DNA of 64,000 nucleotides from Clostridium fermenticellae (GTDB lineage: Bacteria > Bacillota > Clostridia > Clostridiales > Clostridiaceae), in NCBI RefSeq assembly GCF_003600355.1, contig NZ_CP032416.1, positions 2,686,183 to 2,750,182 of the forward strand, read 5' to 3'. Below are positions 9,042 to 20,119 of this stretch, piece by piece (positions within the stretch are counted from its first letter, which is position 1; each line of letters starts with the position of its first letter). The notes beneath the pieces are model-generated. The model saw nothing but the letters and a program-made list of their open reading frames with translations. It was not told the origin of the DNA and did not search any database. The position numbers were made by a program, and so were the translations under genes.

Positions 9042-10550
9042 TTATTGTTGAGCCGGTTTCATTGTCGGGAATAGTATAACATCTCTTATTGAAGATGAAT
9101 TAGTCAAGAACATGATCAATCTGTCTATTCCTATACCAAGTCCACCAGTTGGAGGCATACCAATTTCAAGAGCATTTAAGAAATCTTCATCCATCATATA
9201 CGCTTCATCATCCCCTAATTCTCTTTCCTTTAACTGTTGTTCAAACCTTTCTCTCTGTACTAAAGGATCATTTAATTCTGAATATGCATTACATATTTCT
9301 CTTCCAAATACAAAACCCTCAAATCTTTCAGTAAATTTGTCATTTCCTCTTTTCTTTTTAGTCAAAGGCGAAATTTCAACAGGATAATCCATTACAAATG
9401 TAGGCTGAATAAATTTATCCTCACAAAATTCTTCAAACATAGCATCTAATATATCGCCTTTAGAACAATCTTTTAATTCCTTTTTTAATTCAAGATGCTT
9501 CTCTTTAGCGATTTGTCTAGCTTCTTCATCATCCTTAACCTGATCAAAATTAATATCAGCATATTCTTTGACAGCATCTACCATTGTAATTCTTCTCCAA
9601 GGTGGCTTAAAGTCTATTTCTGTATCTTCATAAACAACCTTGGTTGTTCCAAGAACCTTGTCACATACATATGCCACCATGTTCTCAGTGAGTTCCATCA
9701 TATCATTATAATCAGCAAAAGCTTCATATAATTCAATTGATGTATATTCCGGATTATGTCTTATATCCATTCCTTCATTTCTAAAGCACTTTCCTATTTC
9801 ATACACTTTTTCAAATCCACCTACTATAAGTCTTTTTAAGTAAAGTTCAGTAGCTATTCTAAGATACATATCCATATTAAGTGAATTATGATGAGTTGTA
9901 AAAGGCTTTGCTGCAGCTCCACCAGCTATAGGTGATAATATAGGAGTCTCAACTTCTATATAATCTTTTTTGTCAAGATATTCTCTTATCGACTTTATAA
10001 TTTCTGTCCTTTTCATAAAGGTATCTCTAACATCTTGATTCGTTATAAGATCAACATACCTCTGTCTGTATCTTAAATCTGGATCTTTAAGTCCATGCCA
10101 CTTTTCTGGTAATGGTCTAAGAGATTTAGCTACAAGCTCAAAATCAGTTATGTGTATTGATATTTCTCCCGTTTTAGTTTTAAATACTCTTCCAGTTACT
10201 GATAAAATATCCCCTATATCAAAACTCTTGTATTCTTTTAGCCTTTCTTCTCCTACATCATCTATTCTTATGTAAAGCTGAATTTTTCCGTATCTGTCAT
10301 ACAAATCTGAAAACCCAGCCTTACCATGAACTCTTTTAGAGATAAGTCTGCCTGCCACTGTAACAGTTTTTTGCTCTAATTCATCATAATTATCTTTTAT
10401 TTGTTTAGATGTATGAGTTCTTTCAACTTTATATATATCAAAAGGATCCTTCCCATCTTTTTGAAGATTAAAGAACTTTTCTCTCCTCTCATTTATAAGT
10501 GCATTAAAGTTTTTTTCTAATTTATTTAAATTTTTTTCCTCTTTTGACAT
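9042..10550 (-). CDS. lysS: Lysyl-tRNA synthetase, class II
   Basis: Charges tRNA-Lys with lysine. The 502-residue product has the N-terminal OB-fold anticodon-binding domain (about 60-160, [21 protein letters not shown]) and the class II catalytic core: motif 1 around [20 protein letters not shown], motif 2 [21 protein letters not shown] and motif 3 [13 protein letters not shown]. The ATG follows GGAGG at good distance. It lies 18 bp downstream of greA and is probably co-transcribed with it from the promoter before greA; dusB-greA-lysS adjacency is common in Firmicutes. No T-box leader is present before the gene, in keeping with its position inside an operon. Confidence 0.98.
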   Translation of the reverse strand: MSKEEKNLNKLEKNFNALINERREKFFNLQKDGKDPFDIYKVERTHTSKQIKDNYDELEQKTVTVAGRLISKRVHGKAGFSDLYDRYGKIQLYIRIDDVGEERLKEYKSFDIGDILSVTGRVFKTKTGEISIHITDFELVAKSLRPLPEKWHGLKDPDLRYRQRYVDLITNQDVRDTFMKRTEIIKSIREYLDKKDYIEVETPILSPIAGGAAAKPFTTHHNSLNMDMYLRIATELYLKRLIVGGFEKVYEIGKCFRNEGMDIRHNPEYTSIELYEAFADYNDMMELTENMVAYVCDKVLGTTKVVYEDTEIDFKPPWRRITMVDAVKEYADINFDQVKDDEEARQIAKEKHLELKKELKDCSKGDILDAMFEEFCEDKFIQPTFVMDYPVEISPLTKKKRGNDKFTERFEGFVFGREICNAYSELNDPLVQRERFEQQLKERELGDDEAYMMDEDFLNALEIGMPPTGGLGIGIDRLIMFLTNSSSIRDVILFPTMKPAQQ

Positions 10551-10568
10551 TTCTTAAAACCTCCATTA

Positions 10569-11048
10569 TTATCTTCTTATGTCAAGTATTTTATACCTAC
10601 TAACCCCGTCTGGTACCTGAACTTCAACTATATCTCCAACTTTTTTTCCAATGAGACTCCCTCCAACTGGTGATTCATTCGATATTTTATTGTTCATAGG
10701 ATCTGCTTCGGCTGAACCAACCATTGTATATTCAACTTCTTCATCAAATTCATAATCTTTAACCTTAACTTTAGATCCAATATTTACAACATCCAGTGGT
10801 ACCTCATTTTCATCTATTACAGTCGCATTTTTTAACATCTTTTGAAGTTGAGCAATTTTCCCCTCTACAAATGCTTGTTCATTTTTGGCTTCATCATATT
10901 CCGAATTCTCACTTATATCCCCAAAAGAAAGTGCTACCTTAATTTTTTCAGTTATCTCTTTTCTTTTAGTTGTCTTTAGATATTCTAATTCTCCTTCAAG
11001 TTTCCTTACACCCTCATAAGTCATCATATATTCTTTTACCTGATTCAT
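10569..11048 (-). CDS. greA: Transcription elongation factor GreA
   Basis: GreA stimulates RNA cleavage by backtracked RNA polymerase. The 159-residue product has the N-terminal coiled coil (about 1-78) with the acidic tip [16 protein letters not shown] and the C-terminal FKBP-like domain (about 85-159, [14 protein letters not shown]). Length and both domains are typical. The start follows GAAGGGGAG. It leads an operon with lysS and has its own consensus promoter in the preceding gap, so it can be read separately from dusB. Confidence 0.97.
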   Translation of the reverse strand: MNQVKEYMMTYEGVRKLEGELEYLKTTKRKEITEKIKVALSFGDISENSEYDEAKNEQAFVEGKIAQLQKMLKNATVIDENEVPLDVVNIGSKVKVKDYEFDEEVEYTMVGSAEADPMNNKISNESPVGGSLIGKKVGDIVEVQVPDGVSRYKILDIRR

Positions 11049-11141
11049 ATTTATCTCCCCTTCAATTTAAATATGGCATAATCACAATAACTACATTAGG
11101 CATACTTTAATTAAACACATCTCATCAATCACATTTAGGTA

Positions 11142-11171
11142 ATTATAAAACAAGCTTTCTTATAATGTCAA
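11142..11171 (-). promoter_or_regulatory. Consensus sigma-A promoter of greA-lysS
   Basis: Perfect TTGACA (11171-11166), 18 bp and perfect TATAAT (11147-11142) in the 247-bp gap between dusB and greA. The remainder of that gap shows no other feature. Confidence 0.78.
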
Positions 11172-11295
11172 TCTTTGAAATTTAAATCAGACAATTTATA
11201 ATATCTATTCTACTGAAAGTTTATTATTCCAGAATTTAATCTTATTATTAATCTATTCTGCATTAATCTCAAAAATACACTTATTATTTTTTAAT

Positions 11296-12258
11296 TCAAA
11301 TTGAGTTTTTATATTCGGTCAATATCTTTATTACATTTTTACTACTCTTCTCCGAATTAATCATATCCTTAACCTTTTTATTGTCTTTAAATCCCTTTAA
11401 ATACCATCCTATATGCTTTCTCATCTCTCTTACAGCTTTATCCTCACCATTATATTTTATAGCACTTTCATAGTGTTTTATACAAATATCAATTTTTTCA
11501 CTAAATCCAGGGTGAAAAACCTTTTTATTACTTAGTCCGGCATTTATCTCTTTAAATATCCATGGATTCCCCATAGATCCACGCCCGACCATTATGGCAT
11601 CACAGCCAGTTATTGTAAACAAGTTTTTTGCGCTATCGAAGTCCACTACATCCCCATTACCTATAACAGGAACAGATACGGCCATTTTAACCTTTCTTAT
11701 TATACTCAAATCAGATTTTCCTTCATACATCTGCTCCCTTGTTCTACCATGAACAGCAATAGCATCTATACCCGCTTCTTCAAGAGCTTTTGCAAATTCA
11801 ACAGCATTAACATCATTACGATCAAATCCTTTTCTAATCTTTACAGTTATGGGCTTAATAGATGCCTTTTTCATCTCTTTTACTATTTTAATTGCTAATC
11901 CTGGATTCTTCATAAGAGCAGAACCTTCACCATTCTTAACAATTTTAGGTGCAGGACATCCCATGTTTACATCTAAAATGCATACTTCCTCATTATCATT
12001 AAACAACTCACAGCATTCAGCCATTACTAATGGGTCATTTCCAAATAATTGCACAGCAATAGGAGCTTCTTTTTCTGAAACCTTCAGCATCTTAAATGTT
12101 TTTTTATTGTTTTCTATAAGTGCCTTTGCACTTACCATCTCTGAATAAACAAGTCCAGCCCCCATTTCTATACATATTTCTCTAAAAGGCATATCTGTTA
12201 CTCCTGCCATAGGTGCCAAAAAAATATTATTTTTAAATTCTAAATTCTGTATTTTCAT
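11296..12258 (-). CDS. dusB: tRNA-dihydrouridine synthase, DusB type
   Basis: A flavin enzyme that reduces uridines in the tRNA D-loop. The 320-residue TIM-barrel shows the family entry motif NNIFLAPMAGVTDMPFR, the catalytic cysteine in NMGCPAPKIVKNGEGSAL, the flavin-binding AVHGRTREQMYEG and GNGDV, followed by a helical C-terminal tRNA-binding domain. The start overlaps the coaX stop (TAATG), so the two are translationally coupled. Confidence 0.96.
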   Translation of the reverse strand: MKIQNLEFKNNIFLAPMAGVTDMPFREICIEMGAGLVYSEMVSAKALIENNKKTFKMLKVSEKEAPIAVQLFGNDPLVMAECCELFNDNEEVCILDVNMGCPAPKIVKNGEGSALMKNPGLAIKIVKEMKKASIKPITVKIRKGFDRNDVNAVEFAKALEEAGIDAIAVHGRTREQMYEGKSDLSIIRKVKMAVSVPVIGNGDVVDFDSAKNLFTITGCDAIMVGRGSMGNPWIFKEINAGLSNKKVFHPGFSEKIDICIKHYESAIKYNGEDKAVREMRKHIGWYLKGFKDNKKVKDMINSEKSSKNVIKILTEYKNSI

Positions 12259-13043
12259 TATATTCCCTGCTCTTTATTTTTATCATATATTATTCTAAGC
12301 CCTTTTAAAGTTAATATTGGATCTATTAAATCAATACTTCTAGATTCCTCATTTATTAATTTAGCAAGACCGCCCGTTGCAACTACAAGAGGGTTTTCAC
12401 CGAATTCCATCATCTCTTTTTTCATTCTGCACACAATGTAGTCTACCTGGCCAATATATCCATATACAATTCCAGCTTGTATACTTGATATAGTATTTTT
12501 ACATATGACCCTTTTCGGTTTTATCAATTCTACTTTAGGAAGTTTGGCCGCTCTTTCAAACAATGCATCAGAAGCTATCTGTACTCCAGGACAAATAGTT
12601 CCACCTAAGTAATCTCCATTTTCAGTAAGAGCACAAAACGTAGTAGCAGTTCCAAAATCTATTATTATAGCTGGCTTCTTGTAAATTTCATGGACTGCTA
12701 CAGCATTAACTATTCTGTCAGCTCCAACTTCTTTTGGATTATCATATTTTATATTTATTCCAGTTTTAATTCCAGGACCTACTACTATAGGGTATATCTC
12801 AAAATACTTTATTATTGCATGTTCAAGTGAATACATGATATCAGGAACTACAGATGATATTATAACACCCTCTACATCTGAAATATCAAGTTTATTATGT
12901 AAAAATAACTGTATTATTTGCGTTCCATACTCATCTGCAGTCATCTTCGAAGCAGTTGATAATCTCCAATCTGCAATTAGTTTATCCTCTTTATAAACTC
13001 CAAGAACAATATTTGTATTACCTACGTCTAAAACTAAAATCAC
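12258..13043 (-). CDS. coaX: Type III pantothenate kinase
   Basis: Phosphorylates pantothenate, the first step of coenzyme A synthesis. Motifs of the ASKHA fold are clear: DVGNTN (phosphate 1), [21 protein letters not shown] (phosphate 2) and VATGGLA. Three GTG starts are possible. I chose GTG at 13043 because AAAGGTGG lies eight bases upstream and the product then begins [11 protein letters not shown] as in most family members; the frame is open from GTG 13055. The product is 261 residues. It is coupled to dusB by a one-base overlap. Confidence 0.95.
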   Translation of the reverse strand: MILVLDVGNTNIVLGVYKEDKLIADWRLSTASKMTADEYGTQIIQLFLHNKLDISDVEGVIISSVVPDIMYSLEHAIIKYFEIYPIVVGPGIKTGINIKYDNPKEVGADRIVNAVAVHEIYKKPAIIIDFGTATTFCALTENGDYLGGTICPGVQIASDALFERAAKLPKVELIKPKRVICKNTISSIQAGIVYGYIGQVDYIVCRMKKEMMEFGENPLVVATGGLAKLINEESRSIDLIDPILTLKGLRIIYDKNKEQGI

Positions 13044-13103
13044 CAAATACACCACCTTTTATACATAAAAACAAAAACTTTCTATTATATACATAATTAA
13101 AGA

Positions 13104-13122
13104 GCAGCTCTTAAAGCTGCCC
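13104..13122 (-). terminator. Possible weak terminator after the thioesterase gene
   Basis: GCAGCT and AGCTGC form a six-base-pair GC-rich stem with a five-base loop, followed on the minus strand by TCTTTAATT. The U-tract is poor. Confidence 0.4.
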
Positions 13123-13193
13123 CAAAGTTGTTAATTCTTTACCATAGTTTATTAACTTAATTCTATCAGCTGAATTCTATTTGTCAAGCTTGC

Positions 13194-13592
13194 TTATAGA
13201 TTCTTTTTGTTACTGGTTTTTTCCATAAATTTATCACTATTTACTATGTATCTTGAATGCATTCCTTCTCCAACTTTTTCACTTTCATCCCAAACTTCAA
13301 CCTTAAAGGTTAATGCCTTTCTGTCTATCTTTGTTAAAACAGCTTCACATCTTACCTTCATGCCAAGTGGAGTTGATTTTAAGTGCTTTACATTAAGCTC
13401 TATTCCGACCGTCGTATATCCACATGGAAGATGAAGATCAACACAACTTCTCGAAGTTTCCTCCATTAACGTTATCATTGCTGGTGTGGCAAATACATCC
13501 AAAACTCCAGATCCCATTTTACTAGCAAGATCATTTTCTGTAACCTGCATTTCTTTAGCTGATGTCATTCCCTCTTTTAAATTGAACTCCAT
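13194..13592 (-). CDS. Hotdog-fold thioesterase, FlK-like
   Basis: A 132-residue single-domain protein of the hotdog fold. The order of signatures (VFATPAMITLMEETSRSCVD, TVGIELNVKHLKSTPLG, GEGMHSRYIV) matches the family that includes fluoroacetyl-CoA thioesterase FlK, with the Glu/Thr and His positions of the proposed active site retained. In clostridia such proteins occur next to coaX or ftsH without known fluoro-metabolism, so a general acyl-CoA thioesterase role is more likely; the substrate is unknown. The gene lies between ftsH and coaX, same strand, with 140-150 bp gaps on both sides, so it may be transcribed alone. Confidence 0.8.
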   Translation of the reverse strand: MEFNLKEGMTSAKEMQVTENDLASKMGSGVLDVFATPAMITLMEETSRSCVDLHLPCGYTTVGIELNVKHLKSTPLGMKVRCEAVLTKIDRKALTFKVEVWDESEKVGEGMHSRYIVNSDKFMEKTSNKKNL

Positions 13593-13681
13593 TATATCAT
13601 CTCACTTTACTAAAATTTTAAAAGTTATAAAATATATAATAATTATAACATAAGCAATTCTCAATTCTAAGTTTTATTTAT

Positions 13682-13713
13682 AAAAAAGCAACCCGGAAGA
13701 TTCCGGACTGCTC
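13682..13713 (-). terminator. Rho-independent terminator of ftsH
   Basis: On the minus strand AGCAGTCCGGAA pairs with TTCCGGGTTGCT (a two-base loop region and two mismatches) and is followed by TTTTTT. It lies 28 bp after the ftsH stop. Confidence 0.9.
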
Positions 13714-13740
13714 AAAATATTTGTATTGATTTTTATCAAT

Positions 13741-15561
13741 CTATGCATTTTGCAAATCAGCATTTGAAAATATTTCTTGAAATTCATCAGCTTCAAGCTT
13801 TTCCTTTTCAAGAAGAGCTTTTGCAACAGCATGAAGTTTAGGTTTATTTTCAGTAAGAAGTTTTTCTGCTTCTTTATATCCATCATCTATGAGTTTCTTT
13901 ATTTCTCTATCTATCTCAAATGCAACTTCTTCACTAAAGTTTCTTCCCTTTCCTAAGTCTCTGCCTAAGAATACTTCTTCATGTCCAGAACCAAATGCTA
14001 TAGGGCCAAGATCACTCATTCCATAATCCATTACCATTTTCTTGGCTATAGTAGTTGCTCTTTCAATATCATTTTTAGCTCCAGTACTTATGTCTCCTAT
14101 AATCAGTTTTTCAGAAACTCTTCCTCCAAGTAAACCTACTATTTCATCCTCTAGTTTAGTTTTTGACATATAAGAACTATCTTTCTCAGGAAGATGCATT
14201 GTATAACCTCCAGCCATTCCTCTTGGAATTATGCTTACCTGATGTACAGGATCCGCAGTAGGCAAAAGCTGCATTACTACTGCATGCCCTGCCTCATGAT
14301 ATGCTGTAAGTCTCCTATCTTCTTCATCTATAACCCTACTTTTCTTTTCTGGTCCAGCTATAACTCTAGTAACAGCCTCTTCAAGCTCATCCATACTTAT
14401 CTTATCTCTATCTTTTCTAACAGCAAGTAATGCTGACTCATTCATCAAGTTTTCAAGATCAGCTCCTGTAAACCCGGGTGTTCTCTTGGCAAGCACATCT
14501 AATTTCACTTCATCGGAAAGTGGTTTATTCCTTGAGTGCACTTTTAAAATCTCTTCTCTTCCTTTTACATCCGGTGCCCCAACTAATATCTGCCTATCAA
14601 ATCTTCCAGGCCTTAATAATGCTGGATCCAATATATCTGGTCTATTGGTTGCCGCTATCATTATTATACCTTCATTTGCACCAAATCCATCCATTTCTAC
14701 TAGAAGTTGATTTAATGTTTGTTCTCTTTCATCATGTCCTCCACCAAGTCCAGCACCTCTTTGCCTTCCAACGGCATCTATTTCATCTATGAAAACTATA
14801 CATGGCGAGTTTTTCTTTGCTTGATCAAAAAGATCTCTTACTCTAGATGCACCAACACCTACAAACATTTCAACAAAGTCTGAACCCGATATACTAAAAA
14901 ATGGTACTCCAGCCTCACCTGCTATAGCTTTTGCTAATAGAGTTTTACCTGTTCCCGGTGGCCCAACAAGAAGAACACCTTTAGGTATCCTGGCACCCAT
15001 TTCAATATATTTCTTTGGTTGTTTCAGGAAATCTACTATTTCTGCAAGTTCTGCTTTTTCTTCATCAGCTCCAGCAACATCTGCAAATGTAACTTTCTTC
15101 TTGTTTTCTGGTGTTGCCATCTTGGCCCGGCTCTTTCCAAAATTCATTACGCCTCTGTTTCCTCCGCCGCCTTGCGACTGCTGCATAAACATAAACCAAA
15201 AAGCTACAAGTATAAGTATTAAAAGTATAGTTGGTAAGTATTGCACCCACATAGGTATTGTTGCAGGTTTTGCATAAATTTCTTTCACGGTTCCATTCTT
15301 AGGATTTTCACCTATAAATTGGAATAGTCTCTCTGATGGAACTATTGTCTCATATTGTGTACCATCTTTTAATGTACCTACTACAGTCATTTTATCCTCT
15401 TTTACCTGAAAACTTCTTATATTATTACCTAACCAATCTTTCTGAAATTGATCAAAATTTATGGTCGTTGACGTTTCATTAGTTCTCACAAGCATCATAG
15501 CTGCAAGAATCACTAACACAAATACTATGACCCAGGCCGTTGCACTTGAAAATTTTTTCAT
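13741..15561 (-). CDS. ftsH: ATP-dependent membrane zinc metalloprotease FtsH
   Basis: Degrades misassembled membrane proteins and regulatory proteins. Two transmembrane segments (about 9-26 and 104-122) flank a small extracellular domain. The AAA+ module follows: Walker [14 protein letters not shown], Walker [16 protein letters not shown], second region of homology [20 protein letters not shown]. The zinc site HEAGH is about residue 415, with a downstream Asp ligand in the NDIERAT region. The length of about 606 residues is typical. GTG 15564 and ATG 15561 are adjacent; ATG is preferred with GGGGGG six bases upstream. It is the last gene of tilS-hpt-ftsH, an order conserved in Firmicutes. 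Confidence 0.98.
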   Translation of the reverse strand: MKKFSSATAWVIVFVLVILAAMMLVRTNETSTTINFDQFQKDWLGNNIRSFQVKEDKMTVVGTLKDGTQYETIVPSERLFQFIGENPKNGTVKEIYAKPATIPMWVQYLPTILLILILVAFWFMFMQQSQGGGGNRGVMNFGKSRAKMATPENKKKVTFADVAGADEEKAELAEIVDFLKQPKKYIEMGARIPKGVLLVGPPGTGKTLLAKAIAGEAGVPFFSISGSDFVEMFVGVGASRVRDLFDQAKKNSPCIVFIDEIDAVGRQRGAGLGGGHDEREQTLNQLLVEMDGFGANEGIIMIAATNRPDILDPALLRPGRFDRQILVGAPDVKGREEILKVHSRNKPLSDEVKLDVLAKRTPGFTGADLENLMNESALLAVRKDRDKISMDELEEAVTRVIAGPEKKSRVIDEEDRRLTAYHEAGHAVVMQLLPTADPVHQVSIIPRGMAGGYTMHLPEKDSSYMSKTKLEDEIVGLLGGRVSEKLIIGDISTGAKNDIERATTIAKKMVMDYGMSDLGPIAFGSGHEEVFLGRDLGKGRNFSEEVAFEIDREIKKLIDDGYKEAEKLLTENKPKLHAVAKALLEKEKLEADEFQEIFSNADLQNA

Positions 15562-15641
15562 CACAGGCCCCCCTCTCTTTCTAGTTTTATTCTGTAAAAT
15601 TGTATCATAAGGAATATTCGTTTACAATAAATTAAAAATAA

Positions 15642-16178
15642 TTATTTATAAACATCCTCTTTTAGCACTCCTATGTATGGTAAATTTCTATATTTTTCTG
15701 AATAGTCCAGTCCATATCCTACTAGAAAATAGTCTGGCACTACAAATCCTCTATATTTTACATTCAGTACCTTCTTCCTTCTGTCAGGTTTATCTAAAAG
15801 GCAAGCTATTTGTATACTTGATGGTTTTCTTCCCTTTAAACAATCAAGCAAATAAGCTAATGTAACTCCTGAATCTATAATATCTTCTACAATTAAAACA
15901 TCTTTTCCTTCTATTTCGAAATCTAAATCCTTTAAAATTCTAACTACTCCCGATGTCTTAGTAGACTTGCCATAACTTGAAACTGCCATAAAATCCATGG
16001 TGCATGGAATATTAATTTCTTTTAGCAGATCTGCCATAAACGGAACAGATCCTTTAAGTATTCCAACAAGCATCAAATCCTTTCCTCTATAATCTTTGCT
16101 AATCTTTTCACCTATTTCTTTCTCTTTATCCCTCAATTGTTTCTCTGTAAATAATACTTCTTTTATGTCATCCTTCAT
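15642..16178 (-). CDS. hpt: Hypoxanthine phosphoribosyltransferase
   Basis: Purine salvage enzyme converting hypoxanthine or guanine plus PRPP to IMP or GMP. The PRPP-binding signature VLIVEDIIDSGVTL and the purine-specificity region near PDYFLVGYGLDYSEKYRNLPYIG are clear. ATG 16178 is chosen because it overlaps the tilS stop as ATGA and has AAAGGA upstream; an upstream in-frame ATG at 16187 is possible. The product is 178 residues. The family has an interaction with TilS and a role in ftsH expression in B. subtilis, which fits the conserved tilS-hpt-ftsH order. Confidence 0.96.
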   Translation of the reverse strand: MKDDIKEVLFTEKQLRDKEKEIGEKISKDYRGKDLMLVGILKGSVPFMADLLKEINIPCTMDFMAVSSYGKSTKTSGVVRILKDLDFEIEGKDVLIVEDIIDSGVTLAYLLDCLKGRKPSSIQIACLLDKPDRRKKVLNVKYRGFVVPDYFLVGYGLDYSEKYRNLPYIGVLKEDVYK

Positions 16179-17578
16179 TTGGTACATTCCTTTATTCTCT
16201 CCCCTTCGACTTTTATTTGTAAAACATTTTTTGTATCTTTCGTTACTTTAAAAACTTCACTAATCCTATAACCAATGATCCATGAAATTTCACCATTAAA
16301 ACATATTAAAGGTATCTCGTTTCTTTCATTTCGTGATATCTTCTCATCAATAAAGAATTTCTTTAACTTCTTACTGCCATTCATCCCAAGTGGAATAAAT
16401 CTATCTCCATCTCTCTTGTATCTTAATATTATTCCATCTTTTATTTTATCATAGTCAAAGTATTTAGTTAATTTATTACTCTCTAAATTTTGCACTGAAT
16501 CACTTTCTAACACAGTTAAGTATATTTTTAAGTTCTCACAGGTTAAATTATTCATCCCCATCTCAAGTTTGTATTCTCTATTTTGGTTTTCATATATATG
16601 TTCTTTTACCTTATATATATAAATATTACCATAACTATTTATGACATTTATATGCCCTGGCAAATTTAGAATTTTTCCTGTTGAAGTTTTTTGAATATCT
16701 ATAATATTATATATATGTAATTTATCAATATTATACAAATTTCCACACAGAGCATAGATTGAAAGCCGCACAATTCTAGTTACAATTGCATTGTGTTCAG
16801 TAAAGGCTTCTTTAGATATTATAACCTTTTCTTTATTTATATCACAATATTTTTTAAACTTTTCTTTAGAAATCATCTCTAAATAATCATTATCCACTTT
16901 TATAGTATCAGATAGTCTGTTTAAAGTTTTTACGATATCATCATTAAAGTTTTTTCGTATATATGGTATTAACTCCAATCTTATTTTATTTCTGGAATAA
17001 ATGGTTTCTAGATTAGTCTTATCTATTCTAGGATCTAAATTATTCAAACTACAATACTCCTCAATTTGATTTCTAGCTATATTTATAAGAGGTCTAACAA
17101 ATATATTATCTCGCACAGGTCTTATTCCAGCTAATCCGTCAAGTCCTGTTCCTCTCATTATTCTCATAAGTATAGTTTCAGCCTGATCATTTGCATTATG
17201 CGCAATTGCTATTTTTTGGGCACTAAATTCCTTCTTGAGTTCATAAAAGAAATCATACCTGGCTTCCCTGCCTGCACTTTCACATGATATATTCTTATCC
17301 CTAGATAATTTATTTACATCTACCTTTTTGGATCTGAATTTTATATCCAATCTATTACAAAATTCCTTTACAAAATTCTCATCCATATCGGCAGCTTCCC
17401 CTCGAAGACAATGATTTAAGTGTGCTGCATAAATAGTTATTTGTAACTTTTCCCTCAATCTATACAAACTATGTAAAAGACATATGGAATCAGGTCCACC
17501 TGAGACAGCCACTATTACCTTGTCTCCTCTATTAAACATTGAGTATTTTACTATATTATTAAAGATTTCATCTATCAA
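16175..17578 (-). CDS. tilS: tRNA(Ile)-lysidine synthetase
   Basis: Modifies C34 of tRNA-Ile(CAU) to lysidine so that it reads AUA, essential in an AU-rich genome. The N-type ATP pyrophosphatase P-loop is VAVSGGPDSICLLHSL near residue 25, followed by HLNHCLRG and the AHNANDQAETILMR motif. A TilS C-terminal domain is present (RYKRDGDRFIPLGMNGSKKLKKFF). I prefer the TTG at 17578, with AGGAG eight bases upstream, over GTG 17587, where the ribosome site would touch the start codon. The product is about 467 residues. It overlaps hpt by four bases. Confidence 0.95.
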   Translation of the reverse strand: MIDEIFNNIVKYSMFNRGDKVIVAVSGGPDSICLLHSLYRLREKLQITIYAAHLNHCLRGEAADMDENFVKEFCNRLDIKFRSKKVDVNKLSRDKNISCESAGREARYDFFYELKKEFSAQKIAIAHNANDQAETILMRIMRGTGLDGLAGIRPVRDNIFVRPLINIARNQIEEYCSLNNLDPRIDKTNLETIYSRNKIRLELIPYIRKNFNDDIVKTLNRLSDTIKVDNDYLEMISKEKFKKYCDINKEKVIISKEAFTEHNAIVTRIVRLSIYALCGNLYNIDKLHIYNIIDIQKTSTGKILNLPGHINVINSYGNIYIYKVKEHIYENQNREYKLEMGMNNLTCENLKIYLTVLESDSVQNLESNKLTKYFDYDKIKDGIILRYKRDGDRFIPLGMNGSKKLKKFFIDEKISRNERNEIPLICFNGEISWIIGYRISEVFKVTKDTKNVLQIKVEGERIKECTK

Positions 17579-17704
17579 TTTTAACACTCCTGATTATTTT
17601 ATAGTATGTAGTATATTATAACATAACAAAATAAGTTATACATTTTAATATGTCGTAATACGGCATATTACTTTGCATAACTTATAAATCCTTCAAAAAT
17701 TATA

Positions 17705-20086
17705 TTAATATAAGCTGTACACTTTTCCCACAATGACTGTCATATCATCCCTTATTTTCCCATTACTTATTTCCTTGGACTTGTCTATAATTTCGTGACC
17801 CAGTTGTTTCGGATCATTACAGTTATTTCCCTTTAAAAATTCTATGAACCAATCTACACTTCCAACTGATTTATTTTCATGATCCAAAATACCATCACTT
17901 ACCATTATAATTAAATCTCCATTTTTAACCTTCTTTTGAGCACTATCAATATCAGGCTTATCTAATACACCTATTGGCAGACTCTTTGAATCAATAACGC
18001 TAACATCTTCCCCTCTCTTTATAAAACTTGCTGCTGCTCCTATTTTTACAAAATCTATCTTCCCACTATAAAGGTCTATACTGCTTAAATCTATAGTCGA
18101 AAATTTTTCATCTTCAGAAAATTTAATACTCATTATAGAATTAACAGTATTTATAGCAGTTATTTTATCAAATCCTTGTTTTAAGAATTTTTGAACAATA
18201 TTCACAACAGCACTGCTTTCTTGTCCAGCTTCCGGTCCTGATCCCATGCCATCACTTATCATACTTATATATGCACCATCTGATGATTTCCCAAACGTAT
18301 AACTATCTCCACTAAATTCTTCTCCATCTTTGCACATTTTACCTGCATAAGTCGATACATAATATTTAGGCATCTCCTCAAAAGTAATATCACACGTCTT
18401 TAAAGAATTATTTATTTTACATCCATCATCATTTATACACATAATTTTATCAGCTGCCTGATTTACCAGAGGCAATATTTTTTTTGCACATAACTGTTTA
18501 CCTCCACAGGCCTCCATGGATATCTTTATTATAATCCTTTCATTTTTGTCATTATAGCAAAACATATCCACGTATTTTATCTTGTTCTTAGTAAGTATCC
18601 TTCTCAATCTATTTTCAATATCTGGATTAAATCTTATATTCATATCAAATTCTTTAACTATTTCAGATACGGAGCTTGCCATATTATCTATTTGTCCACC
18701 GAGTAATTCTCTACATTCACTCAATCTGTTTCTCCACATCTCACTTATTATATAATTATTTACTATATTCTCAGTTTCTTTTAGAAGCACAGATCGTTTT
18801 GTACATTTTCTTTCTAATTCATAAGGTATATCTTTATTATTATCCTGAAAATTTTGTATTAACTCTCCAAAAGCATTATAAGTATAAAAATTTTCTCTAT
18901 TCCAACACATTGATTTCATACTGCAGTCACTGCACACTCTTCCTGCAAGATTTTCAATCATTGCACTACTTTTATTTTTCATAATGAGTTTATCGTTATT
19001 TACCAATTTTTCCAATGCTTCCGATATATTATGAAGTATATCAGAAAAACTTTCTAGCTTTACCATTAAAATTCCCTTAATTCTCTCTGCATAACTTTCC
19101 TTAAAATATTCCTGCTTCTTTTCCCATTCAAGCTCCACTTCTATTTTATTTAAAATACTTACTGGTATAGCTAAAAATATGCAGCAACTTATAATAACCT
19201 CAATTATATTAAATTGAACCGCTATATTAGAATACATTTTTAATACAGAGAAAGCTACCAAATATGATATTCCACTCATCCATTTTCCAGTTTCTCTAAA
19301 TACTCCTGAAACAAGACCACATAATCCATATACTCCAACATAAATTATCATATTACTTGATGTCATGCCAATTATTGTTCCCATCGCAACCCCTACTGCT
19401 GATCCAGCTGAACTTCCCTTTACATATCCTAATATAAGTACAAAAGTTAATGCTACAACATTTCTTATAGTTATACCCTTTATATCAACACCCCAGGTAC
19501 CAGCAACTATTAATGACATTACTATAGACATACTTATTATCTCTTCACTTGTATAAAGATGTCTTGTCCTAAGTAATTTAAAACATTCCATTGAATAATT
19601 TATAATAAAATATATTGGGAATATACAGCATATCTCAAAGAATGAGGTCAAAACTGACATACCAAATACTATCTTTCCAATAAGCAGTTTGTAAGCTATA
19701 AATTCTACAAATATTCCTGAAAATAATATTAATAATTTACTCTTTTGTTTCATATTATCTAATATATACTTAGATATTATAAGCATTAGTGAGGCTAATA
19801 TATACATTGGTAAATCATTCATACTATGTATTACTGTTAAATATCCAATTAATGTACCAATTCCTGCTGCCAAAGACATTTTTTTATCTTCGTAAACTAT
19901 AATTGCTATTAAAAATGCCAGCCCAAATGGTGCCATGAGGTTTACCATAACCACCCTACTTGCCAAAAGTGCCGATAAAAGTACTAGTGTAACTTTCATA
20001 ATAGGGAATCTTATTAACCTTTGTTTTTGTTTATCCTTTATTTTTTTTATTCTTTGGTATGGAAAAATCTCTACTCCATATTGCAC
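17705..20086 (-). CDS. spoIIE: Stage II sporulation protein E (serine phosphatase)
   Basis: SpoIIE dephosphorylates SpoIIAA to activate sigma-F in the forespore and helps place the polar septum. The 793-residue protein has an N-terminal membrane domain of about ten helices (residues 25-310), a central region with a conserved Cys cluster (VCSDCSMKSMCW, about 393), and a C-terminal PP2C phosphatase domain (about 590-793) with SDGMGSGPEAGQES and IIMVSDGILDHE metal-binding aspartates. The start is GTG with TAGGTG seven bases upstream. It lies upstream of tilS, as in B. subtilis. Confidence 0.97.
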   Translation of the reverse strand: MQYGVEIFPYQRIKKIKDKQKQRLIRFPIMKVTLVLLSALLASRVVMVNLMAPFGLAFLIAIIVYEDKKMSLAAGIGTLIGYLTVIHSMNDLPMYILASLMLIISKYILDNMKQKSKLLILFSGIFVEFIAYKLLIGKIVFGMSVLTSFFEICCIFPIYFIINYSMECFKLLRTRHLYTSEEIISMSIVMSLIVAGTWGVDIKGITIRNVVALTFVLILGYVKGSSAGSAVGVAMGTIIGMTSSNMIIYVGVYGLCGLVSGVFRETGKWMSGISYLVAFSVLKMYSNIAVQFNIIEVIISCCIFLAIPVSILNKIEVELEWEKKQEYFKESYAERIKGILMVKLESFSDILHNISEALEKLVNNDKLIMKNKSSAMIENLAGRVCSDCSMKSMCWNRENFYTYNAFGELIQNFQDNNKDIPYELERKCTKRSVLLKETENIVNNYIISEMWRNRLSECRELLGGQIDNMASSVSEIVKEFDMNIRFNPDIENRLRRILTKNKIKYVDMFCYNDKNERIIIKISMEACGGKQLCAKKILPLVNQAADKIMCINDDGCKINNSLKTCDITFEEMPKYYVSTYAGKMCKDGEEFSGDSYTFGKSSDGAYISMISDGMGSGPEAGQESSAVVNIVQKFLKQGFDKITAINTVNSIMSIKFSEDEKFSTIDLSSIDLYSGKIDFVKIGAAASFIKRGEDVSVIDSKSLPIGVLDKPDIDSAQKKVKNGDLIIMVSDGILDHENKSVGSVDWFIEFLKGNNCNDPKQLGHEIIDKSKEISNGKIRDDMTVIVGKVYSLY

Positions 20087-20119
20087 AACTTAACACCTAC
20101 CTATCAAATTATTATCTAT